Source: Actinomycetales bacterium UBA1383
GTDB taxonomy: Bacteria; Actinomycetota; Actinomycetes; Actinomycetales; Actinomycetaceae
Reading direction: 5' to 3'
Assembly: GCA_002305415.1 (NCBI GenBank)
Contig: DBQX01000131.1
Coordinates: forward strand, 6,816 to 70,815
DNA length: 64,000 nucleotides
Below are positions 17,575-26,683 of this stretch, one piece after another. The notes beneath the pieces were generated by a model, which did not search any database, was not told the origin of the DNA, and saw nothing but the letters and a program-made list of their open reading frames with translations. The position numbers and the translations under genes are program-made. Each line of letters begins with the position of its first letter. Position 1 is the first letter of the stretch.

Positions 17575-18779
17575 CGCGACATCCTAGCCACGCCGCGCAG
17601 GCGGGCGACCTCGTGGATCACGGCTCGGGCGACGTCGGCCTTCGAGCCCGCGGCCCGCGCCACCTCGCTACCGGCAGCGTCCAGCATCACGACGTCGTTG
17701 GGGACGTCGCCGAACCCCTTGGTGTCGGAGACCTCGTTGAACACCAGCAGGTCGGCGCCCTTCCTGCGGGCCTTGGCCTCGGCATGGGCACGGGGGGTGC
17801 CGGCATCGTCGCCGGTCTCCGCCGCGAAGCCCACGACCGTCTGGCCTGGTCTCCGGCGCGCCACGAGGCCGGCGAGGATGTCCGGCGTCTGCTCCAGCGT
17901 CAGGGCAAGACCGGTGTCCTTCTTCACCTTGTGGTCCGACGCGGCGGCGGGGCGGAAGTCGGCGACGGCGGCGGCCATGACCACGATGTCGGCGTCCGCC
18001 GCACGCGTAACCATCCGCTCCGCGAGCTGGGCGGCGGTCTCGACGTGGGTCACCACGACCGGCAGTCCGGCGAGGAGGGCGCTGTCGACGTTGGCCGCCA
18101 CCAGCTCCACCTCGGCGCCGAGCTGCGCCGCGGCGCGGGCGATCTCGATGCCCTGCCGGCCGGAGGAACGGTTCCCGATGAACCTGACGGGGTCGATCGG
18201 TTCGCGGGTCCCGCCCGCCGAGACCACCACTCGCGTGCCCCGCAGGACGGGCTCCGCGAGCAGGGCGAGGGCGGCCGCCGCGATCTCGGGCGGCTCCGGG
18301 AGCCGGCCGGGACCGGAGTCCGTGCCCGTCAGCCGGCCGGTTGCCGGCTCCAGGACGTGGGTGCCCCGGGCACGCAGCACCTGGACGTTGGCCCGGGTTG
18401 CGGGGTGCTGCCACATCTGGGTGTGCATCGCCGGCACGACGAGCACCGGGCAGGTCGCCACGAGGTAGGTCGTCCCGAGGAGGTCATCGGCGATGCCCGC
18501 GGCCGCACGAGCGAGAAAGGAGGCCGTCGCCGGCGCGACGACCAGCAGGTCGGCCCACGTCCCGACCTCGACGTGCTCGGCCCCGGTCGTGTCCTCGAAG
18601 ACCGAGGTGTGTGCCGGGTGGCCCGAGAGTGCCTCCCAGGTCGCCGTCCCCACCATTCGCAGCGCGTTCGCGGTCGGGATGACCCGGACGTCGTGACCGG
18701 CCTCGGAGAGGAGCCGGAGCAGGAGCACCGCCTTGTAGGCGGCGATGCCGCCCGTGACGCCGAGGGCGATCCGGGCCAT
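17571..18779 (-). CDS. coaBC: Bifunctional phosphopantothenoylcysteine decarboxylase/synthetase CoaBC
   Basis: 402 aa. N-terminal flavin decarboxylase CoaC (LGVTGGIAAYKAVLLLRLL, active-site His in EHVEVGTWADLLVVAPATAS) and C-terminal synthetase CoaB (VVSAGGTREPIDPVRFIGN, then AAAVADFRPA). The CoaC PAMN motif reads PAMHTQMW and the usual active-site Cys loop reads GRLTGTDSGPGRL; to my memory this His/no-Cys pattern is shared with mycobacterial CoaBC, so it is a clade feature rather than decay. Two successive steps of CoA synthesis. ATG at 18779 overlaps the rpoZ stop as TGATG; the frame upstream runs through rpoZ and gmk and is not used. Confidence 0.97.
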
Positions 18780-19042
18780 CAGTCGGCGGTGGGTTCCATG
18801 CGCAGCATGCCCTCGTCGATCTCGCGCATCGCGATGGACAGCGGCTTGTCCTCCTGCGTCGCCGGCACCAGCGGGCCCACGAACTCCAGGAGGCCCTCCT
18901 GGAGCTGCGAGTTGTAGGAGTTGATCTGGCGTGCACGGCGCGCGGCGTAGATCACCAGCGCGTACTTCGAGTCGACCTTCTTCAGCAACTCGTCGATGGG
19001 AGGGTTGGTGATCCCGGTGGGGTGGGCGACAGTACCTGACAA
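18779..19042 (-). CDS. rpoZ: RNA polymerase omega subunit
   Basis: 87 aa. GITNPPIDELLKKVDSKYAL and YAARRARQINSYNSQL match the conserved core of omega, which supports assembly of beta'. The C-terminal EDKPLSIAMREIDEG is the actinobacterial tail. 39 nt after gmk; coupled to coaBC. Confidence 0.96.
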   Translation of the reverse strand: MSGTVAHPTGITNPPIDELLKKVDSKYALVIYAARRARQINSYNSQLQEGLLEFVGPLVPATQEDKPLSIAMREIDEGMLRMEPTAD

Positions 19043-19081
19043 GGCTGGGACCTTCCGTGTGTCTGCGGGGGCGAGCCCATG

Positions 19082-19660
19082 CTACCGCTCGGGCAGGCCG
19101 AGGAGCGACGCCAGCTGGATGACCGCCTGGTCGACGTCGTCGTTGACGACGACGGCGTCGAACTCGTCCTGCGCGGCGAGCTCCCGTTCGGCGGTGGCGA
19201 GCCGCCGGTCCCGCTCCTCCGGTCCCTCCGTCCCCCGCGACTCGAGCCGGCGCCGCAACTCGGGAAGGGACGGCGGGGCGAGGAAGACGGTCAGCGCCTC
19301 GGGCATGGTCTGCCGCACCTGACGGGCACCGTCGAGGTCCAGTTCGAGCAGGACGGGATGTCCCCCGGCGAGGTGCTCGAGGACGGCGTGGCGGATGGTG
19401 CCGTACTTGTGCAGCCCGTACACCTGTGCCCATTCGAGCATGTCCCCCGCTGCCACGAGCTCGTCGAACTCGCCCGGGGCGACGAAGTAGTAGTGCTCCC
19501 CGTCCACTTCTCCCGGGCGCGGCGGCCGGGTCGTCGCGGAGACCGACAGCCAGATCTCCGGGTAGCGATCGAGCAGGGCACGCACCACCGTGCCCTTTCC
19601 GACCCCGGACGGGCCGACGATCACGATGACGCGGGGGGAGCGAGCGAGCATGGGCGTCAT
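19082..19660 (-). CDS. gmk: Guanylate kinase
   Basis: 192 aa. P-loop VGPSGVGKGTVVRALL near residue 15, GMP-binding SVSATTRPPRPGEVDGEHYYF, and LELDLDGARQV. Phosphorylates GMP to GDP. Starts with ATG at 19660, 17 nt after mihF; an ATG three codons later (MLARSPRV) is also possible. Confidence 0.97.
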   Translation of the reverse strand: MTPMLARSPRVIVIVGPSGVGKGTVVRALLDRYPEIWLSVSATTRPPRPGEVDGEHYYFVAPGEFDELVAAGDMLEWAQVYGLHKYGTIRHAVLEHLAGGHPVLLELDLDGARQVRQTMPEALTVFLAPPSLPELRRRLESRGTEGPEERDRRLATAERELAAQDEFDAVVVNDDVDQAVIQLASLLGLPER

Positions 19661-19677
19661 TGTCCCATGCGCGCACC

Positions 19678-19989
19678 TCAGCCGAATCGCTCGACCAGCG
19701 CCTTGCGCTGGTGGGGCCCGAGCCCCCGGACGCGACGAGCCTCTGAGATCCCGATCTCCTCCATGACGGACCTGGCGGTGGCGTGGCCGACCCCGGGCAG
19801 CGCCTCGAGCATCGCCATGACCTTCATCTTCGAGAGCGCCTCGTCGGTGTCCGCGTCGTCAAGCATCTGGGAGAGGCTGACCGCGCCGCTCTTCAGACGG
19901 GTCTTCATCTCGGCGCGCTGGGCACGCGCAGCCGCAGCCTTTTCGAGCGCGGCCGTACGCTGTTCGGGAGTGAGTGCGGGAAGTGCCAT
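19678..19989 (-). CDS. mihF: Actinobacterial integration host factor mIHF
   Basis: 103 aa. N-terminal basic helical arm and a helix-two-turn-helix region (LEALPGVGHATARSVMEEIG, then ISEARRVRGLGPHQRKALVERF) typical of mIHF/sIHF, a nucleoid-associated protein found only in actinobacteria, essential in mycobacteria. Adjacent to gmk as usual. The leader contains a 9-bp inverted repeat whose second arm covers the AGGAG ribosome site (separate entry). Confidence 0.96.
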   Translation of the reverse strand: MALPALTPEQRTAALEKAAAARAQRAEMKTRLKSGAVSLSQMLDDADTDEALSKMKVMAMLEALPGVGHATARSVMEEIGISEARRVRGLGPHQRKALVERFG

Positions 19990-19993
19990 CGTG

Positions 19994-20047
19994 GGCTCCT
20001 GGATGATGACGGGGTGTCGGAAGAAAAAGTAGCGCGTCCCAGGAGCC
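19994..20047 (-). promoter_or_regulatory. Inverted repeat in the mihF leader covering the ribosome site
   Basis: GGCTCCTGG (20039-20047) and CCAGGAGCC (19994-20002) are perfect complements separated by 36 nt. The second arm holds the AGGAG ribosome site 4-5 nt before the mihF ATG. If both arms are transcribed the site would be hidden. A possible -10 (TACTTT) inside the loop would exclude the first arm, so the transcript start decides whether the structure can form. Confidence 0.45.
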
Positions 20048-20067
20048 GGATGGGTTGCTTTCGCAGG

Positions 20068-20895
20068 TCAGATGGCCATTCGCAGGGTGTCGGCCACCGC
20101 TGCTGCCGCGTCGCGGAGCCCGCCGGGTCCGCGTCCGAGCACAGACCGGGAGACCGAGGCGAGTACGCGTCGTCCGGGCCCGAAGACACGGACGATGTCC
20201 TCCGGTGTCCCTCCCTGTGCGCCCACCCCCGGAGCGAGGATGAGCGCCCGGGTCGCCGCGAGGTCGAGGGAGAGCCGCGCGACGGCGTCGCCGACCGTCG
20301 CGCCGATGACGAGGCCGACCGGTCCCACCGGGTCGAAGGGTTCGTTGACGGCGCCAGCGGCGGCACACAGCGACCCCGCGACGCTCCCCGCCTCACCGCG
20401 CGCGTGCTGCACCGAGGCGCCCTCCGGGTTGGAGGTGAGGGTGAGAATGAACACGCCCTTGTCGTGCGCCACCGCGAGGTCGATCGCGGGTGCCAGGGAC
20501 CCGAAGCCGAGGAAGGGGCTGAGGGTGATGGCATCAGCCTCGAGGGGAGCACCGGGCGTGAGATACGCCTGGGCGTAGGCCGCCATGGTGGACCCGATGT
20601 CACCCCGCTTCACGTCGAGGATCGCCACCGTCCCCGCCGCGCGGCAGGCCGCGAGCGTCTCCTCGAGCGCCGCGATCCCCGCTGCCCCGTGCCGCTCGTA
20701 GAAGGCGGACTGGGGTTTCAGCGCGGCGACCCGTCCCCCGAGTTGTTCGACGACGCGGAGGGAGAACTCCCTGAGGCCCGCCGCCGAGTCGGGCAGGCCC
20801 CACTCGGCCAGGAGGGCCGGGTGGGGGTCGATGCCGACGCACAGGGGCCCGTGGTCCACCATCTCCGCGGCCAGCCGGGCGCCGAACCCGGTCAT
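20068..20895 (-). CDS. pyrF: Orotidine-5'-phosphate decarboxylase (type 2)
   Basis: 275 aa, length of the type-2 family common in actinobacteria. GIDPHPALL (substrate), catalytic AILDVKRGDIGST with the Asp-Lys-Asp triad, and ILAPGVGAQGG near the phosphate site. Last step of UMP synthesis. ATG at 20895 overlaps the carB stop (ATGA); end of the pyr operon. Confidence 0.97.
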   Translation of the reverse strand: MTGFGARLAAEMVDHGPLCVGIDPHPALLAEWGLPDSAAGLREFSLRVVEQLGGRVAALKPQSAFYERHGAAGIAALEETLAACRAAGTVAILDVKRGDIGSTMAAYAQAYLTPGAPLEADAITLSPFLGFGSLAPAIDLAVAHDKGVFILTLTSNPEGASVQHARGEAGSVAGSLCAAAGAVNEPFDPVGPVGLVIGATVGDAVARLSLDLAATRALILAPGVGAQGGTPEDIVRVFGPGRRVLASVSRSVLGRGPGGLRDAAAAVADTLRMAI

Positions 20896-23800
20896 CTGGC
20901 CATCCTGCCGTGGTACTCCTGCATGGATGTCACGCTGAACGGCTCGGAGAGGGTCTCGATCGCCTGGACTGCCGCGTTCAACTGGGCGACCGTGGTCACG
21001 ATGGCCTTGTCCGACGCCGTCGTCGCGGTCCGGATCTCGTACCCGTCGACACGGGCGCCCTGCCCGTTCGGGGTGTTGATGACGATATCGATGCCACCCT
21101 CGCGGATCAGGTCCACGACCGTGGGCTCACCCCCCGGCCCGCGCCGTTCAGACGCCTTCCGGACCACCTGGGCGGGAATCCCGTTCCGCCGCAGTACGGC
21201 GGCCGTTCCCTCCGTGGCGAGGATCCGGAACCCGAGCGCAACGAGGTGGGCGACGGGGAAGATGATCGAGCGCTTGTCGCGGTCCGCCACCGAGATGAAG
21301 GCCGTCCCCCGGGTGGGAAGTCCGCCGTAGGCGCCGGTCTGCGACTTCGCGAAGGCTCGCGGGAAGTCGACGTCGATGCCCATCACCTCGCCGGTCGAGC
21401 GCATCTCCGGACCGAGGATCGTGTCCACCACCTTGCCGTCGCGGGTCAGGAACCGCCGGAAGGGCAGCACGGCCTCCTTCACGCAGATCGGCATGTCGAG
21501 GTCGACGCGGGTGAAGTCGAGCGCGGGCAGCAGGCCTTCCTCACGCAACCGGGCGATGGTGGTGCCCGTCATGATGCGGGCGGCGGCCTTGGCGAGCGGC
21601 ACGCCGGTGGCCTTGGAGACGAAGGGCACGGTCCGGGACGCCCGGGGGTTCGCCTCGATGACGTACAGGGCGTCACCCACAAGGGCGTACTGGATGTTGA
21701 TCAGCCCACGTACCCCCACGCCGGCAGCGATGGCCTCCGTCGACTGCCGGATCCGGTCGAGGACCGCCTGGGCCAGGTGCACCGATGGCAGGACGCAGGC
21801 CGAGTCCCCGGAGTGGATGCCAGCCTCCTCGATGTGCTCCATCACCCCTCCGAGGAACAGTTCGATGCCGTCGTAGAGGGCGTCGACGTCGATCTCCACG
21901 GCGTCGTCGAGGAAACGGTCGATGAGCAGGGGTCCGGTTGAGGCGCTCATGTCGCCGGCGCTGCGGTTCAGGTAGTCCCGCAGCTGGGGCTCGTCGTACA
22001 CGATCTCCATGCCGCGGCCGCCGAGCACGTAGGACGGGCGGACCAGCACCGGGTAGCCGATCCGGGACGCGACGGCGACGGCCTCGAGCGCCGAGGTGGC
22101 GGTGCCGTAGGCGGGTGCCGGCAGGCCGGCGGCGGCGAGGACCGCCCCGAACGCACCGCGATCCTCGGCGGCGTCGATGGCATGGGGCGGTGTCCCGAGA
22201 ATCGGCACGCCGGCGTCCTCGAGCCGTTGGGCGAGCGCGAGGGGCGTCTGGCCCCCGAGCTGCACGATCACGCCCGCGACCGGACCTGCGGCACGCTCCG
22301 CCTCGTACACCTCCATCACGTCCTCGAACGTGAGGGGCTCGAAGTACAGCCTGTCGGAGATGTCATAGTCCGTGGAGACGGTCTCGGGGTTGCAGTTGAC
22401 CATGACGGTCTCGAAGTCCCCGCGCAGGGTCATCGTGGCGTGGACGCAGGAGTAGTCGAACTCGATCCCCTGGCCGATCCGGTTCGGCCCGGACCCGAGG
22501 ATCAGCACCGCCGGGCGCTCGCGGGGCGCGACCTCCGTCTCGAGGTCCCAGCTGGAGTAGTGGTAGGGGGTGGAGGCCGCGAACTCCGCCGCGCAGGTGT
22601 CCACGGTCTTGTACACCGGGTGGAGGTTGTATGCCCGCCGGATCTCGCGCACGGTCACCTCCGAGAGCCCGCGGAGCTCCCCGATCTGGGCGTCGGAGAG
22701 CCCGTGCTTCTTGGCGAGGCGCAGGAGCGCGGGATCGATGGCGTCGGCCCTCTTCACGCGCCGCGCGACGTCGTTGACCAGCAGGATCTGGTCGAGGAAC
22801 CACGGGTCGATGTGGGTCGCGGCGAACACGTCGTCGACCGACGCCCCGCCACGCAGTGCCTGCTGCACCTTGACGAGCCGGTCCTCGGTGGGGGTGGCGA
22901 TCTCCACGAGGAGGCGGTCGACGTCGTCGCGGCCCGGGGGGTCGCCGCGCCAGTGGAAGGTCAGGCCGCGCTTGTCGATGGAGCGCATCGCCTTGCCGAG
23001 GGCCTCGGTGAAGTTCCGGCCGAGGGCCATGGCCTCCCCCACGGACTTCATGGTGGTGGTGAGCGTGGGGTCGGCTGCGCGGAACTTCTCGAAGGCGAAC
23101 CGCGGCACCTTGACCACCACGTAGTCGAGCGTCGGCTCGAAGGAGGCAGGCGTCGAGGCCGTGATGTCGTTGGGAATCTCGTCGAGGGTGTACCCGACGG
23201 CGAGTCGCGCGGCGATCTTCGCGATCGGGAAGCCGGTGGCCTTGGAGGCGAGCGCGGAGGAGCGTGAGACCCGCGGGTTCATCTCGATGACCACCACGCG
23301 TCCGGTCTCGGGATGGACGGCGAACTGGATGTTGCATCCCCCGGTGTCGACACCCACCTCACGGATCACGGCGATCCCGATGTCCCGCAGCCTTTGGTAC
23401 TCCCGGTCGGTGAGCGTCAGCGCGGGGGCCACGGTGACGGAGTCCCCGGTATGCACCCCGACGGGGTCCACGTTCTCGATCGAGCAGACGACCACCACGT
23501 TGTCCGCGCGGTCCCGCATCAGTTCGAGTTCGTACTCCTTCCAGCCGAGGATCGACTCCTCGAGGAGCACCTCGGTGGTGGGTGAGTAGTGGAGGCCGGC
23601 CCCCGCGATGCGGTCCAGTTCCTCGGGCGTGCGGGCGAGGCCGGAACCGAGCCCGCCCATGGTGAACGAGGGCCGCACGACCAGTGGGTAGCCGAGTTCG
23701 GCGGCGGCCGCGTGGCACTCGTCGAGCGTGTGCGCGATCCGGGAACGCGCCGACTCGGCGCCACAGCGCTCCACCACGCGCTTGAACTGCTCCCGGTCCT

Positions 23801-24179
23801 CCCCCGCCCGGATGGCCTCCACGTTCGCGCCGATCAGCTCGACGCCGTAGCGGGCCAGCACCCCCGCCTCGTGGAGGGCGACAGCGGTGTTCAGCGCCGT
23901 CTGGCCGCCGAGGGTCGGCAGCAGCGCGTCCGGCCGTTCCTTCGCGATGATCCGTTCGACGACGTCGGGCGTGATGGGCTCGATGTAGGTCGCGTCGGCG
24001 AACTCCGGGTCGGTCATGATCGTGGCCGGGTTGGAGTTGACGAGGATGACGCGCAACCCCTCCTGGCTCAGCACGCGGCATGCCTGGGTGCCGGAGTAGT
24101 CGAACTCGGCCGCCTGCCCGATGACGATCGGGCCGGAGCCGATCACGAGGACGGAGTGCAGGTCGTGACGGCGTGGCAT
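20892..24179 (-). CDS. carB: Carbamoyl-phosphate synthase large subunit
   Basis: 1095 aa. Two homologous ATP-grasp halves (VLVIGSGPIVIGQAAEFDYS near residue 10 and VLILGSGPNRIGQGIEFDYS near residue 570) and a C-terminal MGS-like allosteric domain (about residues 950-1090, ending YHGRMAR). Makes carbamoyl phosphate for pyrimidines and arginine. ATG at 24179 overlaps the carA stop as TGATG; the longer frame to 24386 lies in carA. Confidence 0.98.
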   Translation of the reverse strand: MPRRHDLHSVLVIGSGPIVIGQAAEFDYSGTQACRVLSQEGLRVILVNSNPATIMTDPEFADATYIEPITPDVVERIIAKERPDALLPTLGGQTALNTAVALHEAGVLARYGVELIGANVEAIRAGEDREQFKRVVERCGAESARSRIAHTLDECHAAAAELGYPLVVRPSFTMGGLGSGLARTPEELDRIAGAGLHYSPTTEVLLEESILGWKEYELELMRDRADNVVVVCSIENVDPVGVHTGDSVTVAPALTLTDREYQRLRDIGIAVIREVGVDTGGCNIQFAVHPETGRVVVIEMNPRVSRSSALASKATGFPIAKIAARLAVGYTLDEIPNDITASTPASFEPTLDYVVVKVPRFAFEKFRAADPTLTTTMKSVGEAMALGRNFTEALGKAMRSIDKRGLTFHWRGDPPGRDDVDRLLVEIATPTEDRLVKVQQALRGGASVDDVFAATHIDPWFLDQILLVNDVARRVKRADAIDPALLRLAKKHGLSDAQIGELRGLSEVTVREIRRAYNLHPVYKTVDTCAAEFAASTPYHYSSWDLETEVAPRERPAVLILGSGPNRIGQGIEFDYSCVHATMTLRGDFETVMVNCNPETVSTDYDISDRLYFEPLTFEDVMEVYEAERAAGPVAGVIVQLGGQTPLALAQRLEDAGVPILGTPPHAIDAAEDRGAFGAVLAAAGLPAPAYGTATSALEAVAVASRIGYPVLVRPSYVLGGRGMEIVYDEPQLRDYLNRSAGDMSASTGPLLIDRFLDDAVEIDVDALYDGIELFLGGVMEHIEEAGIHSGDSACVLPSVHLAQAVLDRIRQSTEAIAAGVGVRGLINIQYALVGDALYVIEANPRASRTVPFVSKATGVPLAKAAARIMTGTTIARLREEGLLPALDFTRVDLDMPICVKEAVLPFRRFLTRDGKVVDTILGPEMRSTGEVMGIDVDFPRAFAKSQTGAYGGLPTRGTAFISVADRDKRSIIFPVAHLVALGFRILATEGTAAVLRRNGIPAQVVRKASERRGPGGEPTVVDLIREGGIDIVINTPNGQGARVDGYEIRTATTASDKAIVTTVAQLNAAVQAIETLSEPFSVTSMQEYHGRMAR

Positions 24180-25369
24180 CACACCTCCTTGCGCCGCTCG
24201 CGCTCCGCGAGCATCAGGTCGATGAATCGGCCGAAGAGGTGCTCGGCGTCGTGGGGTCCGGCGGCTGCCTCGGGGTGGTACTGGACGGAGAACGCCGGGA
24301 GGTCGAGGGCACGCAGTCCCTCGACGACCCCGTCGTTCAGCGCGACGTGCGACACCTCGACGCGCCCGTACCGGCCGCCGTCCCACGGTGCGACCGAGGG
24401 CTCGTCGATGGGGGCGTCGACGGCGAACCCGTGGTTGTGCGCCGTGATCTCCACCTTCCCGGACGCGCGGTCGAGGACCGGCTGGTTGACCCCCCGGTGG
24501 CCGTACCCGAGCTTGTAGGTGCCGTAGCCGAGGGCGCGGCCGAGCAGCTGGTTGCCGAAGCAGATCCCGAAGAACGGGAGGCGGGCGTCGAGGACACCGC
24601 GGAGGAGCTCCACCTCGTGGGTGGCGGCCTCGGGGTCGCCGGGGCCGTTCGAGAAGAACACCCCGTCGGGCTGGAACGCGAGGATCTCCGCCAGCGACGT
24701 CCCCTGGGGCACCACGTGGACCCGCGCACCCCGCTCCGCGAGCTGTTGCGGCGTGCGCGCCTTGATGCCGAGGTCCACCGCGACGACCGTGCAGCGGACC
24801 GGTGTCCCCGGGGGCGGTTCGACGACGTACCCGACCCGCGTGGTGACCTCGCGCGCGAGGTCGGCGCCCGCCATGTGTGGGGAGCGGCGCACGACGTCAA
24901 GGAGCACCTCGACCGCCTGCGCGCCGCCGGCGTCGGCGCCCGCCGGCAGCGCGGGCCCGGAGAAGATGCCCGCCCGCATGACGCCGCGCTCCCGGAGGTG
25001 GCGGGTGAGGGCGCGAGTGTCGACCTCGCAGATCCCGACGACGCCGTGCTCGACGAGCTCGTCCTCCAGCTCCCGCCGGGATCGCCAGTTCGACGCCCGC
25101 CGCGCCGGGTCGCGGACGACGTAGCCCGCGACCCAGATGCGCGTCGACTCGGGATCCTCGTCGTTGACCCCGGTGTTCCCGACGTGGGGCGCGGTCATGA
25201 CGACGATCTGCCGGTGGTAGGACGGGTCGGTGAGGGTCTCCTGGTAACCGGTCATGCCGGTGGAGAAGACGATCTCGCCGACGGTGCGTCCGACGGCCCC
25301 GTAGGCCCGCCCCACCTGCATGTACCCGTCCTCGAGGACCAGGACGGCGCTCTCACGCTCGCGCAGCAC
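24179..25369 (-). CDS. carA: Carbamoyl-phosphate synthase small subunit
   Basis: 396 aa. N-terminal CarA domain (STGMTGYQETLTDPSYHRQI) and C-terminal class-I glutamine amidotransferase with the nucleophile Cys in FFGICFGNQLLGRALG and the catalytic His/Glu in SVQYHPEAAAGPHD. Supplies ammonia to CarB. Start is GTG at 25369 next to a GGAGGAGG ribosome site, 12 nt after pyrC. Confidence 0.97.
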   Translation of the reverse strand: MLRERESAVLVLEDGYMQVGRAYGAVGRTVGEIVFSTGMTGYQETLTDPSYHRQIVVMTAPHVGNTGVNDEDPESTRIWVAGYVVRDPARRASNWRSRRELEDELVEHGVVGICEVDTRALTRHLRERGVMRAGIFSGPALPAGADAGGAQAVEVLLDVVRRSPHMAGADLAREVTTRVGYVVEPPPGTPVRCTVVAVDLGIKARTPQQLAERGARVHVVPQGTSLAEILAFQPDGVFFSNGPGDPEAATHEVELLRGVLDARLPFFGICFGNQLLGRALGYGTYKLGYGHRGVNQPVLDRASGKVEITAHNHGFAVDAPIDEPSVAPWDGGRYGRVEVSHVALNDGVVEGLRALDLPAFSVQYHPEAAAGPHDAEHLFGRFIDLMLAERERRKEV

Positions 25370-25381
25370 TCCTCCTCCCGC

Positions 25382-26683
25382 TCAGCCGGTCAGGGCGCCG
25401 GCGAGCACCGTTGCACGGCCACGCAGGAAGGTGGCCACGACCCGCCCGGGCAGCTCCATGCCGTGGTACGGCGTGTTGCGGGCCTTCGAGGCGAGCGACT
25501 CCCGGTCGATCACGCGGGTCGCGCGCGGGTCCACCAGTGTGACGTTGGCGGGTTCGCCCACCGCCAGGGGCCGGCCCTGGTCGGTGACGCGGCCGATCTC
25601 CGCGGGCTTCGTCGACATCACACGGGCGACGTCCGCCCAGGTGAGGCGCCCGGTGTCCACCATCGTCGACTGGACGACCGAGAGCGCGGTCTCGAGCCCG
25701 AGCATCCCGTTCGCCCCGGCGGCCCACTCGCAGTCCTTGTCCTCGTCGGCGTGCGGGGCGTGGTCGGTCGCCACGATGTCGATGGTCCCGTCCTCCAGGC
25801 CCTGGCGCACGGCCTCGACGTCCGCTGCGGTACGCAGCGGCGGGTTGACCTTGAAGACCGGGTCGTAGCTCCGCACGTACTCGTCGGTCAGGAGCAGGTG
25901 GTGGGGGGTGACCTCGGCGGTCACGTCGATCCCTCGGGACTTGGCCCACCGGATGATCTCCACCGACCCGGCCGTCGAGACGTGCTGCACGTGGAGGCGC
26001 GAGCCGACGTGCCCGGCCAGGAGGACGTCACGGGCGATGATGGACTCCTCGGCCACGGCCGGCCAGCCCGCGAGCCCGAGCTCCGCGGAGACCAGGCCCT
26101 CGTGCATCTGGGAACCCTCCGTGAGCCGCGGGTCCTGGGCGTGCTGGACGATGACGCCGTCGAAGGCCTTGACGTACTCGAGAGCGCGCCGCATCAGCAC
26201 GGGATCGGAGACGGCCTTGCCGTCATCGGAGAACGCGCGCACCCGGGCCGCTGAGGCCGCCATCGCGCCGAGTTCGGCGAGGTTCGTGCCCTTCAGCCCG
26301 ACGGAGACGGCACCCACCGGGTGGACGTCCACCCAGCCCGCCTGCTGCCCGAGGCGCAGGACCTGCTCCACGACACCCGCGGTGTCGGCCACCGGGTCCG
26401 TGTTCGCCATGGGGTGGACGGCCGTGAAGCCGCCCAGCGCCGCGGCGCGGGTACCGGTCTCGACCGTCTCGGCATCCTCCCGGCCGGGCTCACGCAGGTG
26501 GGTGTGGAAGTCGACGAGTCCGGGGAGGGCGATGAGGCCCGCCGCGTCGATGGTCACCACGTCCTCGCGTCCCGCCGCGGCCGCCGCATCCGCACCGAGT
26601 GCCGCGATGACCCCGTCGTCCAGGAGCATGTCGGTGGTGTCGCCCCCGAGCGGGGCGACGCCGGTGATCAGGTAGGCGGTCAT
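25382..26683 (-). CDS. pyrC: Dihydroorotase (class I)
   Basis: 433 aa amidohydrolase. Metal ligands in GLVDFHTHLREPGRED, the later HVQHVST and ATDHAPHADEDK. Third step of UMP synthesis. ATG overlaps the pyrB stop (ATGA). The set here lacks pyrD and pyrE, which must lie elsewhere. Confidence 0.97.
   Translation of the reverse strand: MTAYLITGVAPLGGDTTDMLLDDGVIAALGADAAAAAGREDVVTIDAAGLIALPGLVDFHTHLREPGREDAETVETGTRAAALGGFTAVHPMANTDPVADTAGVVEQVLRLGQQAGWVDVHPVGAVSVGLKGTNLAELGAMAASAARVRAFSDDGKAVSDPVLMRRALEYVKAFDGVIVQHAQDPRLTEGSQMHEGLVSAELGLAGWPAVAEESIIARDVLLAGHVGSRLHVQHVSTAGSVEIIRWAKSRGIDVTAEVTPHHLLLTDEYVRSYDPVFKVNPPLRTAADVEAVRQGLEDGTIDIVATDHAPHADEDKDCEWAAGANGMLGLETALSVVQSTMVDTGRLTWADVARVMSTKPAEIGRVTDQGRPLAVGEPANVTLVDPRATRVIDRESLASKARNTPYHGMELPGRVVATFLRGRATVLAGALTG

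Noticed and set aside
24173..26254. 693-codon plus-strand open frame
   Set aside because: Lies opposite carA and pyrC, both of which are certain; composition is that of an antisense shadow.
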